Below, one piece after another: positions 26,978 to 36,205 of a stretch of DNA of 64,000 nucleotides. The position numbers and the translations under genes were made by a program. Source of the stretch: Paracoccaceae bacterium (lineage in GTDB: Bacteria > Pseudomonadota > Alphaproteobacteria > Rhodobacterales > Rhodobacteraceae); contig REER01000063.1 in assembly GCA_007694945.1 (NCBI GenBank), positions 1 to 64,000 on the forward strand. The letters run 5' to 3'. The first letter of the stretch is position 1, and every line of letters starts with the position of its first letter. The notes beneath the pieces are model-generated. The model was not told the origin of the DNA. It saw only the letters and a list, made by a program, of their open reading frames with translations, and ran no database searches.

Positions 26978-28336
26978 ATGCAGATGCAACTGAAAAAGAT
27001 ACTCCCTCTTGCGGCGCTGAGCGTGGCTCTGCCGACATTGGGGCTCGCACAGGAAGCCGAAGAGGCCGTTGATGCGCTCGAAGCCGTAACCGCACTGAAC
27101 ACCGAAATGGTGTTCATCATGAACTCGCTGCTGTTCCTGATCGGCGGGTTTCTGGTGTTCTTCATGGCCGCCGGGTTCTGCATGCTGGAAACAGGGCTGG
27201 TGCGCTCGAAGAACGCGGCAATGCAGGCCACCAAGAACGTGGCGCTGTTCTCGCTTGCGGGGATCGCCTATTTCGTCGTCGGCTTCAACCTGATGTATCC
27301 GCTCGGTGACTGGGTGATCGAGGGTTGGCTCGGGGGCATCTCGCCGACCGTGCTCGAGCCCGTTGGCGTTGGCCTCGATGAGGTTGACGATATAGAATAT
27401 GCCTCGATCGGGTCGGATTTCATCTTCCAGCTCATGTTCTGTGCCGCGACCGCCTCTATCGTGTCGGGTGCCGTCGCCGAGCGCGTGAAGCTCTTTCCCT
27501 TCCTGATCTTCGTGGTCGTGCTGACCGGCATCATCTACCCGATCCAGGCCTCCTGGAGCTGGGGCGAAGGCTTCCTCGATGAACTGGGCTTCCTTGACTT
27601 CGCGGGCTCGTCGATCGTGCACGGCGCAGGGGCATCGGCCGCACTTGCTGGCGCACTTATCGTTGGCTCGCGCTATGGCAAATACAGCAAGGATGGCAAG
27701 GTCAACGTCATGCCCGGCTCCAACCTGCCGCTGGCCACGCTGGGCATGTTCATCCTGTGGTTCGGCTGGTTCGGCTTCAACGGTGGCTCGCAGCTTGCCA
27801 TGGGCACCATTGCCGATGTCGCCGATGTCAGCCGGATCTTCTCGAACACCAACCTCGCCGCCTCGGGCGGTGCCGTGGCGGCGCTGATCCTGTCCACCAT
27901 CCTTTACAAGAAGCCTGACCTGACCATGGTGCTCAACGGCGCGCTGGCCGGGCTCGTGTCGATCACGGCCGAGCCACTGACCCCGGGTCTGGGCATGGCC
28001 ACGCTGATCGGTGCCGTGGGCGGTGTGATCGTGGTGCTGACCATCCCGCTGCTCGACAAGATGAAGATCGACGATGTGGTGGGCGCGATCCCGGTGCACG
28101 GTTTTGCTGGCATCTGGGGCACGCTTGCTGTGGTTCTGACCAACCCGGACGCGACAATCACGGCACAGGTCATCGGCATCGTGCTGATTTTCGGCTTCAT
28201 GTTCGCGGCCTCGCTGGTGGTCTGGCTGATCCTAAAAGCCGTCATGGGAGTCCGTGTCAGCGACGAGGATCAGGTGACCGGTCTCGACAAGAGCGATCTG
28301 GGGATGGAAGCCTATCCCGAGTTCAGCAACACCTGA
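26978..28336 (+). CDS. amtB: ammonium transporter AmtB
   Basis: A 452-aa Amt-family channel. A cleavable leader (residues 1-25, ending GLAQEAEE) precedes about 11 membrane segments. Landmarks are AAGFCMLETGLVRSKN at the first helices, the signature region DFAGSSIVHGAGASAAL with a pore His, LWFGWFGFNGGS, and the second pore His in IPVHGFAGIWGTL. Ammonium conduction is blocked by unmodified GlnK, encoded just upstream. The ATG at 26978 has AGAGAGGA before it; an ATG at 26984 is also possible. A terminator hairpin follows. Confidence 0.93.
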   Translation: MQMQLKKILPLAALSVALPTLGLAQEAEEAVDALEAVTALNTEMVFIMNSLLFLIGGFLVFFMAAGFCMLETGLVRSKNAAMQATKNVALFSLAGIAYFVVGFNLMYPLGDWVIEGWLGGISPTVLEPVGVGLDEVDDIEYASIGSDFIFQLMFCAATASIVSGAVAERVKLFPFLIFVVVLTGIIYPIQASWSWGEGFLDELGFLDFAGSSIVHGAGASAALAGALIVGSRYGKYSKDGKVNVMPGSNLPLATLGMFILWFGWFGFNGGSQLAMGTIADVADVSRIFSNTNLAASGGAVAALILSTILYKKPDLTMVLNGALAGLVSITAEPLTPGLGMATLIGAVGGVIVVLTIPLLDKMKIDDVVGAIPVHGFAGIWGTLAVVLTNPDATITAQVIGIVLIFGFMFAASLVVWLILKAVMGVRVSDEDQVTGLDKSDLGMEAYPEFSNT

Positions 28337-28358
28337 CACCCACGACGATCGACACTGC

Positions 28359-28385
28359 AAAGCCCCGCCTTTTTGGCGGGGCTTT
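28359..28385 (+). terminator. terminator after amtB
   Basis: An 11-bp perfect stem, AAAGCCCCGCC with GGCGGGGCTTT, closes on five T bases, 22 bases after the amtB stop. The A and T ends let it work in both directions, so it may also serve dinB on the other strand. Confidence 0.85.
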
Positions 28386-28410
28386 CGCATCCCTGAAGGG
28401 CATCCCTGCT

Positions 28411-28442
28411 CGCCCGCGCCCCGTCGCGGCGGGGCGCGGGCG
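28411..28442 (-). terminator. GC-rich hairpin after dinB
   Basis: A perfect 13-bp stem (CGCCCGCGCCCCG 28411-28423 with 28430-28442) with a six-base loop starts four bases past the dinB stop. It lacks a T-run, so it may stabilise the dinB mRNA end, with the amtB-side hairpin completing termination. Confidence 0.5.
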
Positions 28443-28445
28443 GGT

Positions 28446-29699
28446 TCAGCGCAGGCTGCGCCCCTTCACAACCGAATCCGCCCCGAACCGCGCGCGCAGC
28501 CGGTCCATGGCGCGCTCTGCCTCGGCACGGCGCCCGGCTTCGGGATCGAGCAGATCGGCGCTGAAGCCCGGTCCACTATCCGCGGTCAGTTCAGATATCC
28601 CGACTCCGAGCAACCGAAACGGTGCGGCCTCCATTGCAGGGGTCAAGAGTGGCTGAGCAGTGCGAAAAATTACATCCACCAGCGCTGTAGGCGCAGGCAG
28701 ACTCTGCCTGCGTGTCAGTATGCGGTGATCCGCGCGCTTGAGCTTGAGCGTCACCACCCGCCCGGCCAGCCCCTTCGCCTTGGCCCGCGCCGAGACCTGA
28801 TCGGCCAGCCGCCACAGATGGCCCTCCAGCAAATCCGGGTCACGCAAGTCCTCGGAAAATGTCGTCTCCTTCGAGATCGACTTCACATTCGGATCACGCG
28901 CCACGATGCGCGCGTCCTGGCCGCGGGCGAGATGCCAGAGCCGCACGCCCATTGAACCGAAGCGCGCCACCAGATTGGTCTGCTCCCAGCGCAACAGGTC
29001 GTCGATGGTGACAATCCCCGCGCGTTCCAGTTGCCCGCGCAGCGCAGCCCCCACGCCCCAGATGATCCCCACCGGCTTGCCGCGTAGAAACGCCTCAGTC
29101 TCGGCCCGGCTGATGATCGAGAACCCGCGTGGCTTGTCGATATCCGAGGCGATCTTGGCGAGAAACTTGTTATGCGACAGCCCCACCGAGCCGGTCAGAT
29201 GCAACTCCCGCTCCATCCGCTGCAAGAGCCGCGCCAGCATCACGGCTGGCGGCGCGCCATGCAGACGCGCCGTCCCGCTCAGGTCCAGAAAGGCTTCGTC
29301 GAGCGAGAGCGGCTCTATGGCCGGTGTCAGGTCTTCCATCATCGCGCGGATCTCGCGCGAGGCCGCCACATAGGCCTCGAATCGCGGCTTGACCACCTCT
29401 GCCTCAGGGCAAAGCTGCAGTGCCTTGAACATCGGCATGGCCGAGCGCACGCCGTGGATGCGAGCGATATAGCAGGCCGTTGTCACCACACCGCGCCGCC
29501 CCCCGCCCACGATCACCGGCTTGTCGCGCAGTGCCGGGTTGTCGCGTTTCTCGACGCTGGCATAGAACGCATCGCAATCCATATGCGCGATCGTCAGATC
29601 GAACAGTTCTGCCCCCGCAACCAGACGGCGCGAGTGGCAGGCGGGACAGCGCGCGCCTTGGTCAAACCGGGTGAGGCAGTCACGACAGAGAACGGACAT
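28446..29699 (-). CDS. dinB: DNA polymerase IV (Y family) with N-terminal zinc finger
   Basis: A 417-aa translesion polymerase. The first 25 residues carry a Cys4 zinc-finger pattern (C5, C8, C18, C21) before the catalytic palm, a feature of one alphaproteobacterial DinB subfamily and absent from E. coli DinB (351 aa). Catalytic acidic residues lie in AHMDCDAFYASVEKRD (from about 39) and PLSLDEAFLDLSG (about 137). The little-finger domain ends the protein; no clear beta-clamp peptide was picked out at the C-terminus. It is monocistronic. No LexA box was recognised upstream. Confidence 0.9.
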   Translation of the reverse strand: MSVLCRDCLTRFDQGARCPACHSRRLVAGAELFDLTIAHMDCDAFYASVEKRDNPALRDKPVIVGGGRRGVVTTACYIARIHGVRSAMPMFKALQLCPEAEVVKPRFEAYVAASREIRAMMEDLTPAIEPLSLDEAFLDLSGTARLHGAPPAVMLARLLQRMERELHLTGSVGLSHNKFLAKIASDIDKPRGFSIISRAETEAFLRGKPVGIIWGVGAALRGQLERAGIVTIDDLLRWEQTNLVARFGSMGVRLWHLARGQDARIVARDPNVKSISKETTFSEDLRDPDLLEGHLWRLADQVSARAKAKGLAGRVVTLKLKRADHRILTRRQSLPAPTALVDVIFRTAQPLLTPAMEAAPFRLLGVGISELTADSGPGFSADLLDPEAGRRAEAERAMDRLRARFGADSVVKGRSLR

Positions 29700-29741
29700 G
29701 GGCGCAGTCTACTCTGCGCCCTCTTGGCTGACCATCGGAAT

Positions 29742-31778
29742 TCAGGGGCGCGCGATGTCGCAATCCATGCTGCGCGCGACAAGGCGCAGACAGGCGCGCT
29801 CGGCTTCTGTCTGCGTGAGACCCGCAACACTTGCTTCAAACCGCCCCGAGACCTGCCGAATGCGGCTGACACCATTGCCCAAGGCCGCCGCCTCGGCCAT
29901 CTTGACAGTGATCAGGCTGCGCTCGGCGGCGGCGCGCGAGTGGAATTCGCCCAACGAGACGCCCCAAAGCCGCCCGGTATCCGATGTAGAGAGGCGCACC
30001 GTCTCGCCCCATTGCGCCGCCTGAGCCTCGGTCGCGGTGGTAATGCTGTGCGCATCGGGCTCAGCGCGGCCGACGCTTGGAGTACTAGTCAGAATGATAT
30101 CGGGATTGGCCGCAGGCATCCGGCGCTCTGGCGTCAGATCAAGATCCGCGCTGAGAACTTCCTGAGACTCGGCTGCCATCGCAGGTGAAGCCGGAGGGTT
30201 CGCTGCGGCCGGGTCAGGCAGGAAGGCGGTCTCGCCACCGATCCAGACAGTATCCTCCCCTAGAATCGGCTCTGCCTGCGCATGCGCGGAAGCAGCGAAT
30301 GCTTCACTCTCTTCGGTCCGCGGGTCTTCGCTCAAGGCTATTGTCTCAGCTTCGACTGGCGCTTCGGCGCCGTCCTCAACTGCATCGGCACGCGCCATGT
30401 CCTGCCCGGCCTCAGCTTCGATCTCTGCCGGGTCCGTCGCACTGGCGCGGGCCCCGTCGGCCAGATCTTCGGAAAGATCGGCCTCTGCCTCATCGTCCAG
30501 AGCAGCCAGATCCGCCGGCTCAGCAACAGAGAATCCTGCCTCGACAGCTGCTGCGAGGTCGACATCCTCTTCGCCGGCCGAGATCGCCAGTTCGGTGGCC
30601 AGGTCGTCGGGCCGAGGCCTTGGCGTCACGGCAAGTGCTTCTGGGGCGAGTGCGGCGACAACAGGCGAGAGATCCTCTGGCTCGGGATCCGGGGATGGCT
30701 CCGAGGCCGCAGCAGCAACCGCCGTCTCGACACTCTCGCGCACGGCAAGCAGCAACTCGTCATCCGGCGCTGGCAGCGGGCGGGGCTGGGGACGCGGGCT
30801 CTTGCGCACCGCCAGTTGCAGCCGGATGGTCTTTGCGGCGGCTGTCGGGTCATCATCGCCATTACGCGCGGGCGTGGCAGGGGCCTGGGCCACGGCAGCC
30901 GGCGCTCCACGCCGGCCTTGATAATCGGGTGTGCGCGGCGCGCGCGTTGCCACACGCGCATTCGCGCGGCGGAAGCCAATATCAAGCAGTTCGGCGACAT
31001 GGGCATTGCGTGCCGCCGCCGATGTGCCGCCGAACATCGTTGCGATGATATGCCGCTCGCCGCGCCGCGCCGAAGCAGTCAGGTTGAACCCGGCAGCCCG
31101 TGTGTATCCGGTCTTGATCCCGTCAGCGCCTGTGTAGCTGTCCAGAAAACGGCGGTTGGTATTTGCGACCCGCGTCACGCCCGCATCCTCGCTGCGGCGC
31201 GAGAAAAGATTGAAATACTGCGGGTAGTCAAAATAAAGCTGGCGCCCCAGAATGGTCATGTCGCGTGCGGTCGAAACATGCCCCGACTGCGTCAGGCCAT
31301 GCGGGTTGCGGAATGTCGTGTTGTTCATGCCCATGGCGCGGGCCGTGCGCGTCATGCGCTCGGCGAAGGCCTCGACCGAGCCGGAAATCCCTTCGGCGAT
31401 CACCACGGCCGCATCATTGGCCGAACGCAAGGCCGCAGCACGGATGAGATAGCGCAGCGACAATTTCTGCCCCTGTCGCAAGCCGAGGCAAACACAGGTT
31501 TGCTGTGTGGCACGCTTGCTGGTGGTGAATTTCGTCTCAAGCGTGACTTCGCCATGCTTGATGGCCTCGAACGCGACATAGATCGTCATCAACTTGGTTA
31601 GCGAGGCTGGGTGCAACCGGGTGTCGTGATTGCGCGCGAAGATCACTTCGCCGTTGCGGGCGTCCATGACCATGGACGCATAGGGCGCAGCACCCGCCAT
31701 GCCTGCCGCGAACACGACACACAATATAGCTGGCATAACCAGCGCATCACGAAGCCATCGGATGACCTGCGCCTGCAT
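29742..31778 (-). CDS. D-alanyl-D-alanine carboxypeptidase with long acidic linker and SPOR domain
   Basis: A 678-aa exported peptidoglycan enzyme. Signal peptide 1-30 (ending AAGMAGAA) is followed by an S11 peptidase domain with S59-LT-K62, Ser-x-Asn in RSANDAA and KTG in GIKTGYTR. From about residue 290 to 590 runs a low-complexity linker rich in Ala, Glu, Asp and Pro. The last 80 residues form a SPOR domain (LWGVSLGEFHSRAAAE), which binds denuded glycan at division sites. The ATG at 31778 with AGAGG upstream gives the natural leader; the frame stays open to 31997 without coding character. Confidence 0.88.
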   Translation of the reverse strand: MQAQVIRWLRDALVMPAILCVVFAAGMAGAAPYASMVMDARNGEVIFARNHDTRLHPASLTKLMTIYVAFEAIKHGEVTLETKFTTSKRATQQTCVCLGLRQGQKLSLRYLIRAAALRSANDAAVVIAEGISGSVEAFAERMTRTARAMGMNNTTFRNPHGLTQSGHVSTARDMTILGRQLYFDYPQYFNLFSRRSEDAGVTRVANTNRRFLDSYTGADGIKTGYTRAAGFNLTASARRGERHIIATMFGGTSAAARNAHVAELLDIGFRRANARVATRAPRTPDYQGRRGAPAAVAQAPATPARNGDDDPTAAAKTIRLQLAVRKSPRPQPRPLPAPDDELLLAVRESVETAVAAAASEPSPDPEPEDLSPVVAALAPEALAVTPRPRPDDLATELAISAGEEDVDLAAAVEAGFSVAEPADLAALDDEAEADLSEDLADGARASATDPAEIEAEAGQDMARADAVEDGAEAPVEAETIALSEDPRTEESEAFAASAHAQAEPILGEDTVWIGGETAFLPDPAAANPPASPAMAAESQEVLSADLDLTPERRMPAANPDIILTSTPSVGRAEPDAHSITTATEAQAAQWGETVRLSTSDTGRLWGVSLGEFHSRAAAERSLITVKMAEAAALGNGVSRIRQVSGRFEASVAGLTQTEAERACLRLVARSMDCDIARP

Positions 31779-32030
31779 TCTTTGCCTCTGACCTGTCCCG
31801 CGGTTGGTTTTTTGATACGGGATCACTGCTGAATAAAAGTTACCACGCCGCTCGATGCAATAAAAGTATGTTTTTTCAATGTTTTTAATGTGTTTCTTAA
31901 AGCGCTCACATATAGATATAGCGTCCTTTGGCAGCACAATCACAATATCAGCGCCATCGTCAGTCCGCTGCGGTGCCATGACGCGCCGCGCCCGCACAAA
32001 CGCTGCCCGAGTCGCGCGCGCGGGCGCGTC

Positions 32031-32735
32031 TTAGCTCCCGTCGATCCAGCCGATCAGATCGGGCAATTCGCCCAAATGCGACAGCGCGCGGAAACGGGCA
32101 TGGTGTATCGGCACCTCGGCCTGTTCTATCTCCCATTCCAGACCATGGGGCACATGGACACCCCAGCCGCCAGCGAGAATCGGCGCGACCACATCCGAGC
32201 GCATCGAGTTGCCCGCCATCAGCGCGGCCTCCGCCCCTTCGCCATGCCGGGCGAAGATGCGTGCATAGACCTCGGGCGTCTTCTCCGACACGATCTCGAT
32301 CGCGTCGAAGCTGTCCCCCAGCCCGGATTGCGCGAGTTTGCGCTCCTGATCCAGCAGATCACCCTTGGTGATCAGCACCAGCCGGTGGGTCGGCGCGAGC
32401 GCTCCGATGGTCTCTTCCACATGCGGTAGCAATTCAATCGGATGGCGCAGCATCTCCTGCCCGGCGGCCAGCAATTCGGCAATCACCGCAGCGGGCACCC
32501 GCTCCTCGGTCACCTCGATCGCAGTCTCGATCATCGAGAGCACGAAACCCTTGATCCCGAACCCGTACTGCCCAAGGTTACGCCGTTCCGCCGCCAACAG
32601 CCGCGCCATGAGTGATTCGCGGTCTGTATAGTCAACCAGTAACGAGGCGAAATGCTCCTGCGTCATGCGGAAGAAGCGCTCGTTATGCCAGAGCGTATCA
32701 TCTGCGTCGAAACCGATAGTCGTGATGCGCCGCAT
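32031..32735 (-). CDS. HAD-family hydrolase
   Basis: A 234-aa haloacid dehalogenase-like phosphatase. Motif I is GFDADDTLWHNE (D10 nucleophile, D12 acid/base), motif II Thr lies in LVLITKGD, motif III Lys in VSEKTPE, and motif IV acids in MAGNSMRSDV. A helical cap follows motif I. This matches the FMN-phosphatase-like HAD subgroup; the substrate is unknown. The ATG at 32735 is preferred to a GTG at 32765. It is divergent from clpS. Confidence 0.83.
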   Translation of the reverse strand: MRRITTIGFDADDTLWHNERFFRMTQEHFASLLVDYTDRESLMARLLAAERRNLGQYGFGIKGFVLSMIETAIEVTEERVPAAVIAELLAAGQEMLRHPIELLPHVEETIGALAPTHRLVLITKGDLLDQERKLAQSGLGDSFDAIEIVSEKTPEVYARIFARHGEGAEAALMAGNSMRSDVVAPILAGGWGVHVPHGLEWEIEQAEVPIHHARFRALSHLGELPDLIGWIDGS

Positions 32736-32832
32736 GACGATGTCCTGAGATGAAGGGGTTTTCACACTGAGCAGTTACGCTATATTGCATCCGAAGTTTC
32801 TAATCCACACGTCAGAGAGGCGCCGGAGCCGG

Positions 32833-33174
32833 ATGATCCTCGATCCGAAAATGTCCAGTGACGACCCCAAGGGCCCCGAGGGTGATGGCGTTGTCGTCAC
32901 CAAGACGCGGACGCGCACGCAGCGCCCGCCGATGTACAAGGTGCTGTTGCTGAATGACGATTACACTCCGATGGAGTTCGTGGTGCACGTGCTTGAGCGG
33001 TTTTTCGGTATGTCCCATGCCATGGCGTTTGACATCATGCTGACCGTGCACAAGAAAGGCGTGGCCGTGGTCGGCGTTTTCTCTTACGAGGTGGCCGAGA
33101 CCAAGGTGGCTCAGGTGATGGATTTCTCGCGCCGCCATCAACACCCGCTGCAATGCACGCTGGAAAAGGAATAA
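32833..33174 (+). CDS. clpS: ATP-dependent Clp protease adaptor ClpS
   Basis: A 113-aa adaptor delivering N-degron substrates to ClpAP. The core reads [19 protein letters not shown], then the substrate-pocket helix [17 protein letters not shown] and [20 protein letters not shown], the canonical ClpS pattern. The N-terminal 35 residues are the flexible extension that enters the ClpA pore. The ATG at 32833 has GGAG nearby; a second ATG at 32851 is possible. No clpA follows; the next gene, 15 bases on, is a methyltransferase. Confidence 0.92.
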   Translation: MILDPKMSSDDPKGPEGDGVVVTKTRTRTQRPPMYKVLLLNDDYTPMEFVVHVLERFFGMSHAMAFDIMLTVHKKGVAVVGVFSYEVAETKVAQVMDFSRRHQHPLQCTLEKE

Positions 33175-33189
33175 GGCGCCGCGCGCCCC

Positions 33190-34242
33190 ATGACCCTGTC
33201 CCCTGCCCTTTACGCCGACCCCGCCCCGCGCGCGGTTCGTCTGGCCATCGCGCTTGAGAGCGAGGGGCTGGCTCTGCACCAGGGGCGGGTTTGCATCTAC
33301 CGACCCCGCGCGGGTGAGGATTTTTCACCCCTGCACATGAATCAGATCCATCTGATGCAGAGCTTCTTCCCCGATCACATGGCGCTAGCCGCAGCCGGGC
33401 ATCAGGTCGGCACAAGCTCTATCCCGGCGCCCTCTGCACTGATCTGTCTGCCGCGATCCAAGTCCGAAGGGCTAGGCTTGATTGCCGAGGCCGTGGCTCA
33501 GGGCGCGCAGATCGTGCTGGTGGACGGGCAGAAGACGGACGGGGTGGAAAGCGTGCTGAAGGCCGTGCGGATGCGCGCGGCGACCAAGGGCATCGTCTCG
33601 AAAGCCCATGGCAAGCTGTTCTGGTTCGCGCCCAGTGGTGAGGATTTCAGCGACTGGGCGCTGCAGGAGGCGGTTGTCACCGACACGGCACTGGGCGAGT
33701 TCCAAACCCTGCCGGGACTGTTTTCTGCCGATGGTGCAGACCCGGCCTCGCAGCTCCTGGCACAGGCACTGCCCGAAGACCTGCCTGCGCAGATGGCCGA
33801 CCTGGGCGCGGGCTGGGGGTATCTGTCGGCTGCCTGCCTGGCGCGCAGGGGTGTCGAGCACCTGCATCTGGTCGAGGCGGAGGCCCGCGCGCTCGATCTC
33901 GCGCGCCGCAATATCACCGATCCACGCGCTCGGTTTCACTGGGCCGATGCTACCAGCCTGACCCTGCCCGAACCGCTCGACGGCGTGGTGATGAACCCGC
34001 CCTTCCACACCAGCCGCAAGGCGCAACCCGCCCTCGGGCTCGCCTTCATCGCTGCGGCGGCCCGGATGCTGAGCAGGCGCGGACAAGTGTGGATGGTCGC
34101 CAACCGGCATCTGCCCTATGAAGGGGCACTCGGCGAGTTGTTCGCACAACATGATATCCTGACCGAAACCGGCGCGTTTCGCGTCTGGCATGCCAGTGGT
34201 CCGCGCACCCGCGGCAAGACCGTCCTCCGTCACAGAAGGTAG
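33190..34242 (+). CDS. RsmC-like 16S rRNA (guanine-N2) methyltransferase
   Basis: A 350-aa class I SAM methyltransferase. The C-terminal catalytic half has the SAM-binding motif DLGAGWGYLSAACL and the amino-methylating motif MNPPFHTS, which fits N2-guanine methyltransferases of the RsmC/RlmG group acting on rRNA. The N-terminal half is a degenerate copy of the fold, as in RsmC. The likely target is 16S rRNA G1207, by family only. It lies 15 bases after clpS and seven before the SDR gene. Confidence 0.77.
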   Translation: MTLSPALYADPAPRAVRLAIALESEGLALHQGRVCIYRPRAGEDFSPLHMNQIHLMQSFFPDHMALAAAGHQVGTSSIPAPSALICLPRSKSEGLGLIAEAVAQGAQIVLVDGQKTDGVESVLKAVRMRAATKGIVSKAHGKLFWFAPSGEDFSDWALQEAVVTDTALGEFQTLPGLFSADGADPASQLLAQALPEDLPAQMADLGAGWGYLSAACLARRGVEHLHLVEAEARALDLARRNITDPRARFHWADATSLTLPEPLDGVVMNPPFHTSRKAQPALGLAFIAAAARMLSRRGQVWMVANRHLPYEGALGELFAQHDILTETGAFRVWHASGPRTRGKTVLRHRR

Positions 34243-34248
34243 GCGCAC

Positions 34249-35058
34249 ATGAGCTATTCGATTTCCGGCAAGACTGCGATCATCACCGGGGCGGCCAATG
34301 GTGTAGGGCTTGCGATTGCCCGACATTTCGTCGATCAGGGCGCAAATGTCGTGCTGGTGGACCGCGACGAGAGCAAGCTGAAAACAGAGGTCGCGAGTTT
34401 TTCGGGCGCGGATGAGCACGCCATCTTCTTCGCGGGCGATCTGCGTGAGCGACTGACACTGGCCAATCTGTTGTCAGCCACGGTCGATGCCTTTGATCGC
34501 GTGGATATCCTCGTGAATGCAACGCGGCAATGCACTGCCTCTGACCCGCTCGACGACCAGAGCGATGCCGTGCATGCTGCGCTGCAGCAGAACCTTCTGG
34601 CCAGCATGCGCCTGAGCCAGATCGTCTCGCGGCGCATGATTGCACAGGCGAAGGGGTCGGAAGAGCGGCGCAATGCCATCGGCTCGATCGTCAACCTGTC
34701 ATCGATTGCCGCGCGGCGGACGCAGCCCGAGTTGATGGCCTATTCCATCGCCTCGGCAGCGCTTGATCAGATGACCCGCTCGATGGCGGTGGCGCTGGCG
34801 CGCCACCGAATCCGGATCAACGGGGTCGCGCTGGGCAGTGTCATGAGCGCAAATCTGAAAGAGCAGATGAACGAGCATGAAGATTATCGCGAGAATATCC
34901 TGCAGCAGACCCCAATGGGGCGGATCGGTGCCGCCTCGGAAGCGGCCGAGGCCGTGCAGTTTCTGGCCTCGGATGCAGCGGCCTTCATGACCGGCCAGAT
35001 CATCACGATTGATGGCGGGCGCACCTTGCTCGACCCGGTGTCGGTGCCTGCGCATTGA
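34249..35058 (+). CDS. SDR-family protein lacking the catalytic lysine
   Basis: A 269-aa classical short-chain dehydrogenase fold. The cofactor motif TGAANGVG (13-20) and VDRD (37-40) suggest NAD(H). The catalytic Ser is in NLSSIAA (151-152) and Tyr165 is present, but the lysine of YxxxK is replaced: the segment reads Y165-SIA-S169. The usual NNAG is also changed to VNATR. Loss of the lysine usually kills or strongly lowers dehydrogenase activity, so this may be a binding or regulatory protein or use altered chemistry. It follows the rsmC-like gene by six bases. Confidence 0.8.
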   Translation: MSYSISGKTAIITGAANGVGLAIARHFVDQGANVVLVDRDESKLKTEVASFSGADEHAIFFAGDLRERLTLANLLSATVDAFDRVDILVNATRQCTASDPLDDQSDAVHAALQQNLLASMRLSQIVSRRMIAQAKGSEERRNAIGSIVNLSSIAARRTQPELMAYSIASAALDQMTRSMAVALARHRIRINGVALGSVMSANLKEQMNEHEDYRENILQQTPMGRIGAASEAAEAVQFLASDAAAFMTGQIITIDGGRTLLDPVSVPAH

Positions 35059-35154
35059 GAGGCAAAGTCGCGGTGTGACGCAGCCTTTTTCCTTGCCTGT
35101 TCGAGGAGGGCGACACTCCCTGCTGAGAACGGAAATAATCTGTCTTGCAGCGGC

Positions 35155-35535
35155 TCAGCCAGCCATGCATGTCGCGACTGCCGCCTCAGTCTGCACTATC
35201 AGCCCAGGGCGCTGGGCCCGCAGGCTCTCAAGCCGGGCTTCTTCGGCGGCGCGGTTCACCGGTCTGCGTTCGGCACTTGCACCGGGCGTATGACGGGTGC
35301 AGAACAGGACCGGCTCGCGGGGCCAGGCGCAGATATGCAATGTGGTGCGGGGCTCGACCGCTTCGCTCATGCGATAGCCGCGTGCGACGGCACGCTCTGC
35401 CTCGGCAATCTCCCGATCAAGCGCGACTAGTTCGGCTTGTGCGGCGCGCAGGCATGTCTGCTGTGGCGTCGCGCAAGCCGCAATCAGCCCTGCAACCAAG
35501 GTAAATCCAAAGATGTACCGCACCGCCTTTTCCAT
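35155..35535 (-). CDS. small putative lipoprotein
   Basis: A 126-aa protein with a lipoprotein signal peptide: a basic start, hydrophobic core and lipobox LIAAC at 17-21, followed by TPQQ. The mature part is largely helical and charged with four further cysteines, including TLHIC and LFC. I do not recognise the family. It is monocistronic and sits at the end of the prrA-prrC run, 45 bases after prrA. Confidence 0.65.
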   Translation of the reverse strand: MEKAVRYIFGFTLVAGLIAACATPQQTCLRAAQAELVALDREIAEAERAVARGYRMSEAVEPRTTLHICAWPREPVLFCTRHTPGASAERRPVNRAAEEARLESLRAQRPGLIVQTEAAVATCMAG

Positions 35536-35580
35536 CCTGCCAGCCTAACGAGGCGTATCGCGCAGAACAAGCTATCCCTT

Positions 35581-36138
35581 TCACCTTGGCGAGCGTTTGG
35601 CGAGGATACGCTGCAGGGTGCGGCGGTGCATGCTAAGCCGCCGTGCGGTCTCGGAAACATTGCGGTCGCATTGCTCATAGACCCTCTGGATATGCTCCCA
35701 GCGCACGCGATCTGCCGACATCGGGTTTTCGGGCGGTTCGGGCAGGGGCTCCTCGGGGTTGGCCAGCAAGGCGCGGATCACCTCATTGGCATCAGCGGGT
35801 TTCGACAGATAATCCGTCGCACCGATCTTCACCGCTGCCACGGCAGTGGCAATCGCACCGTAACCGGTCAGCACAACGATCCGCGCATCGTCGCGGATTT
35901 CGCGCAAGGTCTCGACCACGTCGAGCCCATTGCCATCCTCCAGCCGCAGGTCGATCACGGCATAGGCCGGGGGCCGAGCACGCGCGAGGACCTTGCCCGC
36001 TGCCACAGACCCGGCAGTTTCCACGGCAAACCCGCGCTTTTCCATCGCGCGCGCAAGACGCTTGAGGAACACCTCGTCATCATCAACCAGCAAAAGGGTC
36101 GGGTCCGGGCCTAGATCGTGCTGCACGCTGTCGGGCAT
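35581..36138 (-). CDS. prrA: redox response regulator PrrA/RegA
   Basis: A 185-aa response regulator of the PrrA/RegA/ActR group, the global redox regulator of photosynthesis, respiration, and carbon and nitrogen fixation genes in Rhodobacteraceae. The receiver has DDD acids (LLLVDDDE), phosphoacceptor D63 in VIDLRLEDGNG and Lys in LSKPAD; a proline linker (EEPLPEPPE) leads to a Fis-type HTH (VSETARRLSMHRRTLQRIL), matching the family almost exactly. The ATG at 36138 reproduces the D63 numbering and 184-185-aa length; an in-frame ATG at 36156 adds six residues. It lies downstream of prrC. Confidence 0.93.
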   Translation of the reverse strand: MPDSVQHDLGPDPTLLLVDDDEVFLKRLARAMEKRGFAVETAGSVAAGKVLARARPPAYAVIDLRLEDGNGLDVVETLREIRDDARIVVLTGYGAIATAVAAVKIGATDYLSKPADANEVIRALLANPEEPLPEPPENPMSADRVRWEHIQRVYEQCDRNVSETARRLSMHRRTLQRILAKRSPR

Positions 36139-36205
36139 GGTCAAACTCTCTGTCATGTCCCGGAAAGCTAGAGCGCGAATGTAGGGAGGTCAATTCCGGG
36201 CACGT

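Noticed and set aside
26639-28099. A 486-codon minus-strand frame across glnK and amtB
   Set aside because: His- and Asp-rich shadow of two well-conserved genes.
31885-31900. CtrA-like TTAA-N-TTAA site upstream of the D,D-carboxypeptidase
   Set aside because: The spacer is eight bases, not seven, and the area is AT-rich, so chance is likely.
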